A stretch of 64,000 nt of DNA. Origin: Asticcacaulis benevestitus DSM 16100 = ATCC BAA-896. GTDB lineage: Bacteria; Pseudomonadota; Alphaproteobacteria; Caulobacterales; Caulobacteraceae. The position numbers and the translations under genes were made by a program. Each line of letters starts with the position of its first letter. The stretch's first letter is position 1. The notes under the pieces were generated by a model. The model was given only the letters and a program-made list of their open reading frames with translations, did not search any database and had not been told where the DNA came from. Where the stretch lies: the NCBI RefSeq assembly GCF_000376105.1, contig NZ_AQWM01000010.1, positions 55,833 through 119,832 of the forward strand, in the 5' to 3' direction. Positions 17,649 through 26,778 of this stretch are shown here, in pieces.

Positions 17649-17771
17649 GATAGCCCGCTGTGACGTGGCGAAAATGATTGGCTTTCGAGAAACGGAGCGG
17701 AGCGTACTCAAGTACGTGAGCACCGTATCGCAGAAAGACGGCCATTTGCAGCCCGTCACAGTAGGGCTATC
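17649..17771. repeat. 123-bp imperfect palindrome touching the petC stop codon
   Basis: The left half starts GATAGCCC-GC-TGTGACG and the right half, read in reverse complement, starts GATAGCCC-TAC-TGTGACG; the centre is GTACT-CA-AGTAC at 17704-17715. Between ends and centre the halves also agree (ATG..TT/GTCTTTC, ACGG.GC). The arms are about 61 bp each. Size and shape are like ERIC-type intergenic palindromes. It overlaps the petC stop codon by 2 bp, so it would be in the 3' end of the petABC mRNA. Confidence 0.7.
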
Positions 17772-18636
17772 AGTGTTTGCCGCGCCAGACCTGGCGATAC
17801 GCCGCGTAAGTCAGTCCCGCCAAGACGAGCAGGAAGGCGATGACCGCAAAGCCCATCTGCTTGCGCTCGGTGGCGTGCGGATCGGACGCCCACTCCAGGA
17901 AGGCCGCGACGTCTGCCGCTTCCTGCTTGAGCGTCGCCTTGGTGCCGTCGTCATAGGTCACCTTGTCGGCGACCAGGGGCGGCGGCATGGCGAGCACGCC
18001 GCCTTGCGGCACATGGTGCGGATCGCCCGTCCATTGCGTGGCCAGCGAACCGTGGACATAGGGGTTATAGTGCTGCGTATCACCGATCTTGAGGCCAGCG
18101 GGGGCATCCTGATAACCCGCCAGCAGAGAGGCGACATAGTTGGCGCCGCCGGCGCGGGCCTTGGTGATGACCGAGAGATCGGGCGGTACGGCACCACTGT
18201 TCGACGCCTTGGCCGCTTCTTCGTTACGGAAGGGCGACGGGAAGCGATCAGATGTGGTGGCCTTGCGCTGGATATCGTCACCGGTATCCGGATCAATATC
18301 GGTGACCTCGAATTCCGACGCGATCTGTTTCACGATCGGGTTGTCGTTCGGGTTCTTGTACTTCGGATCGTAGAAGGGGCCGCCCTTCTGACCGAGGTTA
18401 CGGAACGACATCAGGTGCATGCCGTGACAGGCGGAACAGACTTCACGGTAGACCTTGTAGCCACGCTGCAGCTGAGCCTGATCGAAGGTGCCGAAGGGAC
18501 CTTCAAAGGTGAAGCCATGGTCTTCGGGCTCTTTAGCACCGCCGGAGTTGGCCAGAGCTTGTGTCCCGACCGTCAGGGTGAAGGCGACCGTCAGACCCGC
18601 CACAATCTTAAGGGTTTTCGTCATGAAAGCAGACAT
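17770..18636 (-). CDS. petC: Cytochrome c1 of the bc1 complex
   Basis: This subunit carries electrons from the Rieske protein to cytochrome c. The 288-residue protein has a signal peptide ending near TQALANS, the haem c motif CSACH (in YREVCSACHGMHLMSF), the axial-ligand region near the conserved MPPPL (VLAMPPPLVADKV) and a C-terminal membrane anchor (about 262-281, GFAVIAFLLVLAGLTYAAY). It is the third gene of petABC, 5 bp after petB. A second ATG at 18624 is possible. The 3' end overlaps a long palindrome. Confidence 0.95.
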   Translation of the reverse strand: MSAFMTKTLKIVAGLTVAFTLTVGTQALANSGGAKEPEDHGFTFEGPFGTFDQAQLQRGYKVYREVCSACHGMHLMSFRNLGQKGGPFYDPKYKNPNDNPIVKQIASEFEVTDIDPDTGDDIQRKATTSDRFPSPFRNEEAAKASNSGAVPPDLSVITKARAGGANYVASLLAGYQDAPAGLKIGDTQHYNPYVHGSLATQWTGDPHHVPQGGVLAMPPPLVADKVTYDDGTKATLKQEAADVAAFLEWASDPHATERKQMGFAVIAFLLVLAGLTYAAYRQVWRGKH

Positions 18637-18641
18637 GTGAC

Positions 18642-19931
18642 TTAGCCCTTTTTTTTATTGTGTGAGGCCAGCACGGCTTCGGAGATCGAAGCCGGCACGG
18701 GCAGCGGGTCTTCCTTCAGGCCAATCCATGGCATGATGAGCAGGAAGAAGGCGAAGTAGTAGAACGCCAGGATCTGCGACAGCAGCACTACGGACAGACC
18801 GATCGGGTTGCCATGCTTGTCGTTGGTGAGCGAGAACACCATGTCGGTCGGCAATTGCCCGCCGCACCAGCCAAGGCCGATACAGGTGAGGACGAACAGC
18901 ACGAAGAACCAGCGCATCACCGGACGATAGCGCATCGACTTGACCTTGGAGGTATCGAGCCAAGGCAGGGCGAAGATGACCGCGATGGCGGCAAACATCA
19001 ACAGCACGCCGATCAGCTTATCCGGCACGGCGCGCAGGATGGCGTAGAACGGCAGCATGTACCACTCCGGCACGATGTGCGACGGCGTTTGCAGCGGATT
19101 GGCCTTCACATAGTTGTCGGCGTGGCCCATCGCATCCGGCGCGTAGAAAACGAAGATCGAGAAGACGATGAGGAAGAAGATCATCGCCAGGCCATCCTTG
19201 ACAGTGGCGTAAGGCGTGAAGGGCAGCGTGTCTTCCTTCGACTTGATCTCGACACCGGTCGGGTTGTTCTGGCCTGTGACGTGCAGCGCCCAGACGTGCA
19301 GAACGACAACACCGGCGATGACGAACGGCAGCAGGTAGTGCAGCGAGAAGAAGCGGTTCAGCGTCGGATTATCGACCGCGAAGCCGCCCTGCAACCAGGT
19401 CAGGATCGAGGGACCGACGATCGGGATAGCGCCGATCAGGTTGGTAATGACGACCGCGCCGTAATAGGACATCTGGCCCCAGGGCAGGACATATCCCATA
19501 AAGGCGGTGGCGATCATCAGGAAGTAGATGATGCAGCCCAGCAGCCACAACACTTCGCGCGGCGCCTTGTAAGAGCCGTAGTAGAGCCCGCGGAACATGT
19601 GGATATAGACGGCGAAGAAGAACATCGACGCGCCGTTGGCGTGGACATAACGGATCAGCCAGCCATAGTTGACGTCACGCATGATGCGTTCGACCGAGTC
19701 AAAGGCCAGGTCGGCATTGGCGGTGTAGTGCATCGCCAAAATGATGCCGGTGATAATCTGAACACCGAGGCAGAGAGACAGGATGCCGCCAAAGGTCCAC
19801 CAGTAGTTCAGGTTCTTCGGCGTCGGATAATCGATGAAGCTGTCATAGGCCAGGCGCACGATAGGCAGGCGCGCATCCAGCCATTTTTCGATGCCGGTTG
19901 CCGGCGTGTAGGTCGAGGGATGATCGCTCAT
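18642..19931 (-). CDS. petB: Cytochrome b of the bc1 complex
   Basis: Cytochrome b holds haems bL and bH and both quinone sites. The 429-residue protein has eight predicted membrane helices. The haem-binding helices are seen in [48 protein letters not shown] and [31 protein letters not shown], and the Qo-site motif PEWY is in [18 protein letters not shown]. It is a single fused cytochrome b/subunit IV of the proteobacterial type. It starts 2 bp after petA stops and is followed by petC after 5 bp. Confidence 0.97.
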   Translation of the reverse strand: MSDHPSTYTPATGIEKWLDARLPIVRLAYDSFIDYPTPKNLNYWWTFGGILSLCLGVQIITGIILAMHYTANADLAFDSVERIMRDVNYGWLIRYVHANGASMFFFAVYIHMFRGLYYGSYKAPREVLWLLGCIIYFLMIATAFMGYVLPWGQMSYYGAVVITNLIGAIPIVGPSILTWLQGGFAVDNPTLNRFFSLHYLLPFVIAGVVVLHVWALHVTGQNNPTGVEIKSKEDTLPFTPYATVKDGLAMIFFLIVFSIFVFYAPDAMGHADNYVKANPLQTPSHIVPEWYMLPFYAILRAVPDKLIGVLLMFAAIAVIFALPWLDTSKVKSMRYRPVMRWFFVLFVLTCIGLGWCGGQLPTDMVFSLTNDKHGNPIGLSVVLLSQILAFYYFAFFLLIMPWIGLKEDPLPVPASISEAVLASHNKKKG

Positions 19932-19933
19932 GC

Positions 19934-20467
19934 TTAGCCCACCTTGATTTTGGTGTCGGACAGGAAGCTGTACTCAGGGACTTCGAGGTTCTTAGGGGCT
20001 GGTCCCTGACGGATACGGCCAGACGTATCGTATTCCGAACCGTGACAGGGGCAGAACCAGCCGCCATATTCGCCGGTGCCGAAATTGGGCACGCAGCCGA
20101 GATGGGTGCAGACACCGATCAGGACGAGGTATTGCTCATGCCCTGCCTTGACGCGCTCGGCATCGGTCTGCGGATCGCGCAGGCTCTTGACGTCGACGGC
20201 CTTGGCGTCGGCGATTTCTTTCTTGGTGCGGTAACGCACAAAGAGTGGCTTGCCGCGCCATTTGACGACGGCCTGCATGCCCTCTTCAACCTTCGAGAGA
20301 TCGTATTCGATGGAGGCGAGCGCCAGGGTATCCGCAGCCGGGTTCATCTGGCCAATCAGCGGCACCGCGACCATCGCCGCCGCACCGGCCGCACCAGCGC
20401 CTGCCGCAATGTAGATAAAGTCGCGACGATTCGGATCTTGACCGCCGCCATTCTCAGGTTCGCTCAC
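19934..20467 (-). CDS. petA: Rieske iron-sulfur protein of the bc1 complex
   Basis: The 177-residue protein has an N-terminal twin-arginine-like signal anchor ([24 protein letters not shown]) and a Rieske domain with both cluster motifs, CTHLGC and CPCHGS, so it can bind the 2Fe-2S cluster. It takes electrons from ubiquinol and passes them to cytochrome c1. It starts at GTG 20467 with AGAGG seven bases upstream, and heads the petABC operon. Confidence 0.96.
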   Translation of the reverse strand: MSEPENGGGQDPNRRDFIYIAAGAGAAGAAAMVAVPLIGQMNPAADTLALASIEYDLSKVEEGMQAVVKWRGKPLFVRYRTKKEIADAKAVDVKSLRDPQTDAERVKAGHEQYLVLIGVCTHLGCVPNFGTGEYGGWFCPCHGSEYDTSGRIRQGPAPKNLEVPEYSFLSDTKIKVG

Positions 20468-20797
20468 CTTGCCACCTCTTCTGTTCGCAGCCCGTGCATC
20501 CCCTCTGCAAGGCGGATACCGGACCTACTCAAATTATCTTCAGCACTGATGACTGATTCTGTTAACAACGTAACGCCATGCGCGTGTTTTGCGCAACTGG
20601 AGCTCATGCTAACAGCGTCTATAACCACAATTCCGTGACGGATACAAACCACTCGCGCACTTTTCTTGCCTAAATTTTGCCATGGATTAAGCAAATTCCT
20701 GCGAATGACTTGCAGCTAGACTTTTTCGACTGGACACAGGTCCCGGCAAGTTGTGAAACCCGCCCGTCTTCGCCCCCTTCCATGAAAGCCCGCCCTC
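20468..20797. other. Divergent petA / trmL intergenic region
   Basis: This 330-bp region must contain the petABC promoter (minus) and the trmL promoter (plus). I see one GATTC methylation site and one GTTAAC near 20545-20560, but no canonical sigma-70 pair, CtrA box, palindrome or coding frame that I can defend. Confidence 0.4.
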
Positions 20798-21295
20798 ATG
20801 CGCCTGGCGCTTTATCAGCCCGATATTCCGCAAAATCTTGGCGCCGCTATTCGTTTGAGCGCCGCCTTCGAGACCGTGCTTGATGTCATAGAACCGTGCG
20901 GCTTTCCGCTCAGCGACAAGGCGATCAAACGCGCGGCGATGGACTATGGAACCTGCGCCAAAGTGTCGCACCACGCATCTTGGGAGGCTTATCTGACTTT
21001 TTTGCTGGCTGACATGCCGTCGGCGCGCCTCGTCCTCTTCACCACGAAAGCCGCCGCGCCGCTTTATGAGTTCAGCTTCCGCGACGATGACATCCTGCTG
21101 ATGGGGCGTGAAAGCGCCGGCGTGCCCGACGACGTCCATGCCCGCGCCGACGCCCGTCTGTTCATACCGATCAGTGCACAGGCGCGTTCGATCAATGTCA
21201 TCAACGCCGCCGCCATGGCGCTGGGCGAGGCGCTGCGACAGACCAACAGCTTCCCGGCCCGACCTCACACCACGCCTCATGCGACTTTGGAATAA
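20798..21295 (+). CDS. trmL: tRNA (cytidine(34)-2'-O)-methyltransferase
   Basis: TrmL methylates the wobble nucleotide of two tRNA-Leu species using a knotted SPOUT fold. The 165-residue protein matches: LALYQPDIPQNLGAAIRLSAAF at the N-terminus, DYGTCAKVSHHASWEAYL, then the SAM-binding knot motifs LLMGRESAGVPDDVH and RLFIPISAQARSINVINAAAMALGEALRQ. Its last 19 bases overlap the 3' end of hemN on the other strand. Confidence 0.93.
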   Translation: MRLALYQPDIPQNLGAAIRLSAAFETVLDVIEPCGFPLSDKAIKRAAMDYGTCAKVSHHASWEAYLTFLLADMPSARLVLFTTKAAAPLYEFSFRDDDILLMGRESAGVPDDVHARADARLFIPISAQARSINVINAAAMALGEALRQTNSFPARPHTTPHATLE

Positions 21296-22659
21296 CGCGC
21301 CAGGCCATCCGGTATTTCCATGTAGCGATCAAACACCGCGCAAACATTGCGGATCAGCATTTTCAACGGCGAGCGCAAGGTGACGGTGCGCTTGTCGATG
21401 GTGATCACGCCCAGCGCCTCAAAGCCTTTCAGGCGCTCGAATTCTGCATCGAACGCATCCGATGGCAGGCCATGGCGGGTGAGAATCTCACCGACATCGG
21501 TCTCGAAATAGCACATGAGTTCAGCAATGACGGCGCGGCGCACCAGATCATCGCCCCGATAGGCCCAGCCGCGCGCCGTCGCCAGACCCGTTTCACGCAC
21601 AAGGCGCTGGTAGGTGGTGCTCTGGCTGACATTCTGGGCCAGACCTTCGTCGAACTCACTGATAGCCGAGGCGCCAAAGGCGACCAGGCGGTCATTCGGC
21701 TGATCGGTATAGCCCATGAAGTTACGGCGCAAACGATGGCGCTTGAGCGCGACCGCCAGACCATCCTCGGCATGGGCGAAATGATCAATGCCGATGGGTG
21801 TATAGCCTGTGGCGGAGAGGGTTTCGGTCATGCGCTCAAAGAGGATCATCTTATGGGCGGCATCGGGCAGGCTTTCGGCGTCGATCAACCGTTGATGCTT
21901 ACGCACCCAAGGCACATGGGCGTAGGAGAAACCGCTGAGGCGATCCGGATGCAGACTCAAGGTATCGGCCAGGGTGGCGCCAAAGGCGGCCTCATCCTGA
22001 AACGGCAGACCGTAGATCAGATCGAGGCCGAGCGACTTGATGCCGGCGTCACGTAGGGCATCGACGCAGGCGCGCACCACCGGCATCGGCTGAACACGGT
22101 TGATCGCCTTCTGCACCTGTGGGTCGGTATCCTGCAGGCCAAGGCTGACACGGTTGACGCCCAGGCCGGCATAGACGCGTGCCATATCGGGCGTCACGCG
22201 ACGCGGGTCGAGTTCTATGGAAATTTCAGCATCGGCCAGAAAAACGAAGCGATCGCGCAGCACATCGAACAGAAGTTCCAGATCCTTGGGCTGCAACAGG
22301 CCCGGTGACCCCCCGCCGAAATGCAGGCTATGGACATAGGGGCGCACGCCAATCTCGCGGCTGACATGGGCGATCTCGGCCACCAGTTGATCGACATAGG
22401 CGGTGACGGTGGCATAGCGTTTGGTGATCTGGGTGTTGCACCCGCAGAACCAGCACATCTGCTCGCAAAAGGGCACATGGACATAGAGCCCGATACTGCC
22501 GCCGGACGACAGCCCACGCAGCCAGCCAGCGTGCGTATCCGGCGTGACGGCTTCAAAATGATGAGCCGAAGGATAGCTTGTATAACGTGGCGCCTCGCGG
22601 TCGAGCAGATGACGCGGGTCGTGCTCCTGCCAGGTGCGGGCTGTTTCTGTTCCGGCCAT
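21277..22659 (-). CDS. hemN: Oxygen-independent coproporphyrinogen III dehydrogenase
   Basis: HemN is a radical SAM enzyme that decarboxylates coproporphyrinogen III to protoporphyrinogen IX without oxygen. The 460-residue protein has the cluster motif CEQMCWFCGCN (CxxxCxxC with the extra Cys typical of HemN), the preceding YVHVPFCE, GGGSPGLL, and the HemN C-terminal domain. ATG 22659 is chosen because GAGGA lies just upstream; the frame opens at a TTG that overlaps that site. It is divergent from hemF, the oxygen-dependent enzyme for the same step, so the cell can make haem with or without oxygen. A 7-bp dyad lies in the leader. Confidence 0.95.
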   Translation of the reverse strand: MAGTETARTWQEHDPRHLLDREAPRYTSYPSAHHFEAVTPDTHAGWLRGLSSGGSIGLYVHVPFCEQMCWFCGCNTQITKRYATVTAYVDQLVAEIAHVSREIGVRPYVHSLHFGGGSPGLLQPKDLELLFDVLRDRFVFLADAEISIELDPRRVTPDMARVYAGLGVNRVSLGLQDTDPQVQKAINRVQPMPVVRACVDALRDAGIKSLGLDLIYGLPFQDEAAFGATLADTLSLHPDRLSGFSYAHVPWVRKHQRLIDAESLPDAAHKMILFERMTETLSATGYTPIGIDHFAHAEDGLAVALKRHRLRRNFMGYTDQPNDRLVAFGASAISEFDEGLAQNVSQSTTYQRLVRETGLATARGWAYRGDDLVRRAVIAELMCYFETDVGEILTRHGLPSDAFDAEFERLKGFEALGVITIDKRTVTLRSPLKMLIRNVCAVFDRYMEIPDGLARYSKVA

Positions 22660-22676
22660 GGAATCTGTCCTCAATA

Positions 22677-22701
22677 TGCGATGGGGGTTTGTAACATCGC
22701 A
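22677..22701. promoter_or_regulatory. Dyad in the hemN / hemF divergent region
   Basis: TGCGATG and CATCGCA, separated by 11 bases, lie 18 bp upstream of the hemN start in the 129-bp region shared with hemF. No FNR/FixK box (TTGAT-N4-ATCAA) is present. It may be an operator or a leader hairpin; support is weak. Confidence 0.35.
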
Positions 22702-22788
22702 ATCCCATAAGTTTTATGTGGCTATTGGTCGCAGCATTTAAAAATTGGGGGTAGCCCGTCGCGTGTGTCCGCGCTATCAGGCTGTCCC

Positions 22789-23676
22789 ATGACACAAGCC
22801 GCCCCCCTCCCCGCCGACATGCCCCAGGACCGCCAGACCCAGGCAGCGACCTGGTTCCGATCGTTGCGCGATTCGATCTGCACCGCTTTTGAAGCGCTGG
22901 AAGATGAGGCGCCAGCCTCACTTTATGCCGGTGAGGCCGGCCGTTTCGAACGCACGCCGTGGAGCCGTGAAGCCGGTGGCGGCGGCGAAATGTCGATTAT
23001 GAAAGGCCGCCTGTTCGAGAAGGTGGGCGTGCACATCTCAACCGTGCACGGCAGCTTCTCACCGGAATTCGCCAAATCCATCCCGGGCGCCGACGTCGAT
23101 CCGCGTTTTCACGCCACCGGCATTTCGCTGATCGCGCACCTGACCAATCCGCATGTGCCGGCGGTGCATATGAACACGCGCTTAATCACCACGACGCAGA
23201 GCTGGTTTGGTGGCGGAGCCGACCTGACCCCCTTGATGGCCGCCGACCGCCATCAGGACGCGCCGGACGCCATCGCTTTCCATAAGGCTTTCCAGGAGGT
23301 CTGCGATGTCGCCGATCCGGCCTACTACAAAAAATTCAAAGCGTGGTGCGATGAATATTTTCATCTGCCCCACCGCAACGAACCGCGCGGCATAGGCGGC
23401 ATCTTTTACGATCACCTGAACAGCGGCGATCACGGCGCCGATTTCGCCTTTACGCAGGATGTCGGCAAGGCGTTCGCGCACATCTATCCGCAGATCGTGC
23501 GCGGACGTTTGAATCAATCATGGACCGAAGATGACCGCGAGGCGCAACTGGTGCAGCGTGGGCGTTATGTAGAGTTCAATTTACTCTACGATCGCGGCAC
23601 TATATTCGGATTGAAAACCGGTGGTTATGTGCCTTCCATCATGTCATCCATGCCACCTGTGGTCAAATGGCCATAA
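22789..23676 (+). CDS. hemF: Oxygen-dependent coproporphyrinogen III oxidase
   Basis: HemF uses O2 to turn coproporphyrinogen III into protoporphyrinogen IX. The 295-residue protein carries the family's conserved stretches: [40 protein letters not shown], the signature [40 protein letters not shown] and [20 protein letters not shown]. The ATG at 22789 fits the usual N-terminus. The protein ends MPPVVKWP, as normal for the family. It pairs with divergent hemN. Confidence 0.96.
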   Translation: MTQAAPLPADMPQDRQTQAATWFRSLRDSICTAFEALEDEAPASLYAGEAGRFERTPWSREAGGGGEMSIMKGRLFEKVGVHISTVHGSFSPEFAKSIPGADVDPRFHATGISLIAHLTNPHVPAVHMNTRLITTTQSWFGGGADLTPLMAADRHQDAPDAIAFHKAFQEVCDVADPAYYKKFKAWCDEYFHLPHRNEPRGIGGIFYDHLNSGDHGADFAFTQDVGKAFAHIYPQIVRGRLNQSWTEDDREAQLVQRGRYVEFNLLYDRGTIFGLKTGGYVPSIMSSMPPVVKWP

Positions 23677-23851
23677 CGACATGGCGTATGGGACTGATGA
23701 TCACATCACCACAGACCACAATGGACCATTGAAACAGCAGGACGCTGATCGCCGCTACACCGCGCAAACCATCGAGTGTCTCAAAATGTATTTTCACGCT
23801 GTGTCCCTGGTTACATGACATGATGACAGCGTCATTCGCTCTCGGGTTCAA
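23663..23851 (-). pseudogene. N-terminal fragment of an OafA/YrhL-type acyltransferase
   Basis: The 62-codon frame contains IHFETLDGLRGVAAISVLLFQW, the unmistakable start of acyltransferase family 3 membrane proteins (F-x-LDGLRG-x-AA). Real members have 340 or more residues and ten membrane helices. Here the frame stops after about 40 more residues, inside the 3' end of hemF on the other strand, so the gene has lost nearly everything. It is a decayed remnant. Confidence 0.65.
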
Positions 23852-23856
23852 GACGT

Positions 23857-24078
23857 TTACCCCGTCCAGCGCGTCTTCATGTAAAGACCGCCAGCTTCCA
23901 GTTCATCGAGCATATGCCTGATGCGCTTGTCCCGCGTTCCTTCGCGTTTGGCCTGATCAATCCAGCCGATGTAGTCGTTCTGTTGGTAGGGCGGGCGCTC
24001 TTCGTACTTGCCGTACAGACCGCGATCTTTCAGAGCCTTGCGGATATCGTCCGGCATGGGATGGATTTCAGGGATCAC
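23857..24078 (-). CDS. Small YdeI/OmpD-associated-type protein
   Basis: The 73-residue protein (HPMPDDIRKALKDRGLYGKYEERPPYQQNDYIGWIDQAKREGTRDKRIRHMLDELEAGG) resembles the YdeI / OmpD-associated domain: a P-x-Y-Q-x-x-Y-x-x-W-I-x-x-A-K-x-x-x-T-R-x-x-R-I pattern. It is a stand-alone short version. The domain was linked to bacteriocin resistance in other bacteria, but its biochemical role is unknown. Its start overlaps the stop of the amidotransferase gene (ATGA), so the two are translationally coupled. Confidence 0.75.
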   Translation of the reverse strand: MIPEIHPMPDDIRKALKDRGLYGKYEERPPYQQNDYIGWIDQAKREGTRDKRIRHMLDELEAGGLYMKTRWTG

Positions 24079-24809
24079 GTGCCCAGAAACTTCGAGATCG
24101 CGCCCAGCAAATCATGACGCTGGCTCGGCTTTTTCAGCGTCTCGACAGCATGATCGACCAGGGCCGGATCGATGCGGATACCGCGTCGGCTGAGCAGAAG
24201 GTCGCTGGCGAAATCCTCGCAAAATTCCGGATGACACTGGAAAGACAGTCCCTTGCGGTCGGTATAGTAGAGCGCGCCGTGCGGGGTGAACTCAGAGCCG
24301 GCCAGCAGGATGGCGTTTTCCGGCTTCTTCACCACCTGATCCTGATGGGTGACCGCGCAGGCGATTTTGGCGGAGCCTTGGCCCGCCAGTTCCTGCCAGA
24401 GATCGTGGGCCTCGACTGTATATTCATGCAGGCCGACACCCCAGCCCTTGGAGGATTTCTCGACATGGCCGCCCCAGGCCTGCGCCATGATCTGATGGCC
24501 AAAGCAAATGCCGACAACGGGGGTTTGGGTATCGAGCGCACGCAGCCATTCCATCAACGCCACGATCCACGGATCGCTCTCATAGACGCCCGCCGGTGAG
24601 CCGGTAATGACGACGCCTTTCAGCGCGGTCGTCTGTTCGGGCAGTTCGCCTTCCAGCGTTTTGAACACCCTGAAAGCGCGCCCTTCCCGGCTCAGTAATT
24701 TCGAGAACATGTCGGCATAGGTGCCGTAGGTCGCGTCCAGCCCCGAAGGCGGCACGCCCGTTTCCAGAATGGCAACATAGTCACCGGCAAACTCTGAACT
24801 CTGCATCAC
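24075..24809 (-). CDS. Class I glutamine amidotransferase-like protein (GMP synthase-like)
   Basis: The 244-residue protein is a free-standing class I glutaminase domain: GVVITGSPAGVYES, the nucleophile elbow VGICFGHQIMAQAWGG with the catalytic Cys, and the His-x-Glu of FQCHPEF. The triad is complete. Free-standing members often act on gamma-glutamyl compounds, such as gamma-glutamyl-GABA in putrescine use, or are of unknown substrate. It is upstream of, and overlaps, a YdeI-like gene. Confidence 0.85.
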   Translation of the reverse strand: MMQSSEFAGDYVAILETGVPPSGLDATYGTYADMFSKLLSREGRAFRVFKTLEGELPEQTTALKGVVITGSPAGVYESDPWIVALMEWLRALDTQTPVVGICFGHQIMAQAWGGHVEKSSKGWGVGLHEYTVEAHDLWQELAGQGSAKIACAVTHQDQVVKKPENAILLAGSEFTPHGALYYTDRKGLSFQCHPEFCEDFASDLLLSRRGIRIDPALVDHAVETLKKPSQRHDLLGAISKFLGT

Positions 24810-24841
24810 ATCAAGACCCCGAATACGCCACCAGCGTTGGG

Positions 24842-26080
24842 CTATTTCGCAGTTGCGTCAAGAGCCCGGTCGATCACGCTTTGTGAAAAATCATGATTAA
24901 CCCATTCGGTTTCGATTTGTTTAAGAGCCTTGCCGAGTTCGGGGCCGGCCGAATAGCCGCGCTTAATCAGGTCAGCACCTTTGAGCGGAAACACCGGAAT
25001 TTCAAGGCCTTGCAGCATAGCCATGACGTAGTCAACGGCGGCCGGGTCTTTGTTGAGATGCGCTGCCACCAGATAGAGCGCATCCTCCGTAGCCTGACGA
25101 CCGTGCAGGTACATCAGGCGCGCGAACGGCGTCTCCTGCGGACCGGCCAAAAGATCGGCCACCTGGCCGGCATCGAGCAGACGGTTATAAAGGCGCTGCG
25201 ACATCTTCAGCCGCGCCTGCACCGCCTGCAGATCTTCCGCCTTTAATCCGATACCGCAATCGAACAGGGCGATCAGCCGGCGCTCAGGCTCATCGGACAG
25301 CCCTTTCATAACAACCAGTTCGGCCAGATCAGCCCCGCTCCAGCCGGGCACGACAAGCGGCATAAAACCATTGACCGCCATGGCGGCGAAGGCCGGCATC
25401 GGATCGGACAGTTTGAGCGTCTTGAGCAGTTCCTGCTGGATGCGCTCACCGGAAAGTCCGTCAATGCCGTCTTTCAGCGCCACACAGGCGGCCAGAGAGG
25501 CCTCGTCGATCGCCTTGGCATAGCCTGCCGTAAACCTGAAAAAACGTAAAATTCGCAGATAATCCTCGCGGATGCGCTGCTCGGCCTCGCCGATAAAACG
25601 CACCCTGGCGCCTTGTGCGTCCGCGATACCCTGCCCCGTTGGGTCAAACACCTGGCCGTCGATATCGGCATAAAGGGCATTGAGGTAGAAATCGCGGCGC
25701 AGGGCGTCCTTGTTCCAGTCGGTCGTATAGGCCACCACTGCGCGGCGGCCATCGGTCTCGACATCTTCGCGCAGGGAAGTGATTTCATAGGTCTCAGGAG
25801 CCCCGGCTAAAGGACGGCCATCAACCACCGCCGTGATGGTGCCGAAGGCCTTGCCCGTCGGCACGCTGCGGATACCCGCGGCTTCCAGCGCCGCCTCGGT
25901 CTCGTCAGGCGTCAGTTGCGTCGACAGGTCGAGATCGCTGATGGGCTTGCCCATCAGGGCGTTGCGCACGCAGCCGCCGACAAAGCGCACGCAGCCTTTC
26001 CCCCCCCTAGCTTCAAGCGCAGCAAAAACGGCGCGCGTGGCGGTGGACATCATAGCGTCAGAAAGAGGAATCGTGGTCAT
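24842..26080 (-). CDS. cca: CCA tRNA nucleotidyltransferase / poly(A) polymerase-type
   Basis: The enzyme adds or repairs the 3' CCA end of tRNAs. The 412-residue protein has the class II nucleotidyltransferase head (RFVGGCVRNALMGKPISDLDLST, with the two metal-binding Asp in DLDLST), ITSLREDVETDGRRAVVAYTTDWNKDALRRDFYLNALYAD, and the RNA-binding segment REDYLRILRFFRFTAGY. The helical C-terminal body is of the alphaproteobacterial Cca type. It is upstream of the amidotransferase gene on the same strand with a 32-bp gap. Confidence 0.93.
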   Translation of the reverse strand: MTTIPLSDAMMSTATRAVFAALEARGGKGCVRFVGGCVRNALMGKPISDLDLSTQLTPDETEAALEAAGIRSVPTGKAFGTITAVVDGRPLAGAPETYEITSLREDVETDGRRAVVAYTTDWNKDALRRDFYLNALYADIDGQVFDPTGQGIADAQGARVRFIGEAEQRIREDYLRILRFFRFTAGYAKAIDEASLAACVALKDGIDGLSGERIQQELLKTLKLSDPMPAFAAMAVNGFMPLVVPGWSGADLAELVVMKGLSDEPERRLIALFDCGIGLKAEDLQAVQARLKMSQRLYNRLLDAGQVADLLAGPQETPFARLMYLHGRQATEDALYLVAAHLNKDPAAVDYVMAMLQGLEIPVFPLKGADLIKRGYSAGPELGKALKQIETEWVNHDFSQSVIDRALDATAK

Positions 26081-26110
26081 GCGTCAACCTAGGCCGTCAT
26101 GACCGCAAGA

Positions 26111-26614
26111 TCAAATGACCTTGACGACCTGACCGGCAAAAGCGAGATCGGGCTGGCTGTAACGGATCAGCAGGCGGTTGGGATCAACCGGCCCCGGCAG
26201 GGTCATGTTCGTCGCCTTGTCGAAACCGAACGGCTTGAAATAGCTCTGCGAACCGACCAGCAGCACAGCGCGCAGACCCTTGGCGAAAGCCGCATCGACG
26301 CAGGCGCCGATCAGATGACGTCCGATGCCGCGGCCGCGCTGGTCTTCCTCGACCACGATAGGTCCCAGAAACACCAGGGGTTCATAGGTATTGGCGTCGA
26401 AATCATGGATGAAGATCGGCCACATGCGCACGGAGCCCAGAAGGCGCTCGCCCTGCATGGCCACAAAGCTCAGGTCTTGGATGACGTGGGAGTCTTCACG
26501 CAGGCGCTCGGCCGTCTTGACAAAACGGCCGGGACCAAAGGCGCGGTCGGTCAGTTCCACGATACGATCGTTCAGATCGGGCGTTTCAAGACCGATCGTA
26601 AAATCCAGCGTCAT
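26111..26614 (-). CDS. GNAT family N-acetyltransferase
   Basis: The 167-residue protein has a GNAT fold with the acetyl-CoA loop [18 protein letters not shown] (Q/R-x-x-G-x-G/A). The preceding beta strands (SVRMWPIFI, LVFLGPIVV) and the following AVLLVGSQSYFKPFGFDKA fit the YhbS-like subgroup. The acyl acceptor is unknown. The frame begins at a TTG at 26629; the ATG at 26614 is preferred. It is 30 bp upstream of cca and may share its transcript. Confidence 0.85.
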   Translation of the reverse strand: MTLDFTIGLETPDLNDRIVELTDRAFGPGRFVKTAERLREDSHVIQDLSFVAMQGERLLGSVRMWPIFIHDFDANTYEPLVFLGPIVVEEDQRGRGIGRHLIGACVDAAFAKGLRAVLLVGSQSYFKPFGFDKATNMTLPGPVDPNRLLIRYSQPDLAFAGQVVKVI

Positions 26615-26778
26615 TGCGTCCAGAGCCAAAGCTATACCCTCTCTCAGTCAATAGTGACTGATGAATACTGGCCGCGAAATAGGACGAATATATGAAAAGG
26701 TCAATAAAAATGGCCGCATAACAACAGTTGCCGCCAGCAATTAATGCGACTGTTTGTGTCATGCTTAGCATTAAGGTC

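Noticed and set aside
18813..19937. A 374-codon plus-strand frame opposite petB.
   Set aside because: It is extremely rich in Asp/Arg/Gln/His, as expected for the complement of hydrophobic membrane-protein codons.
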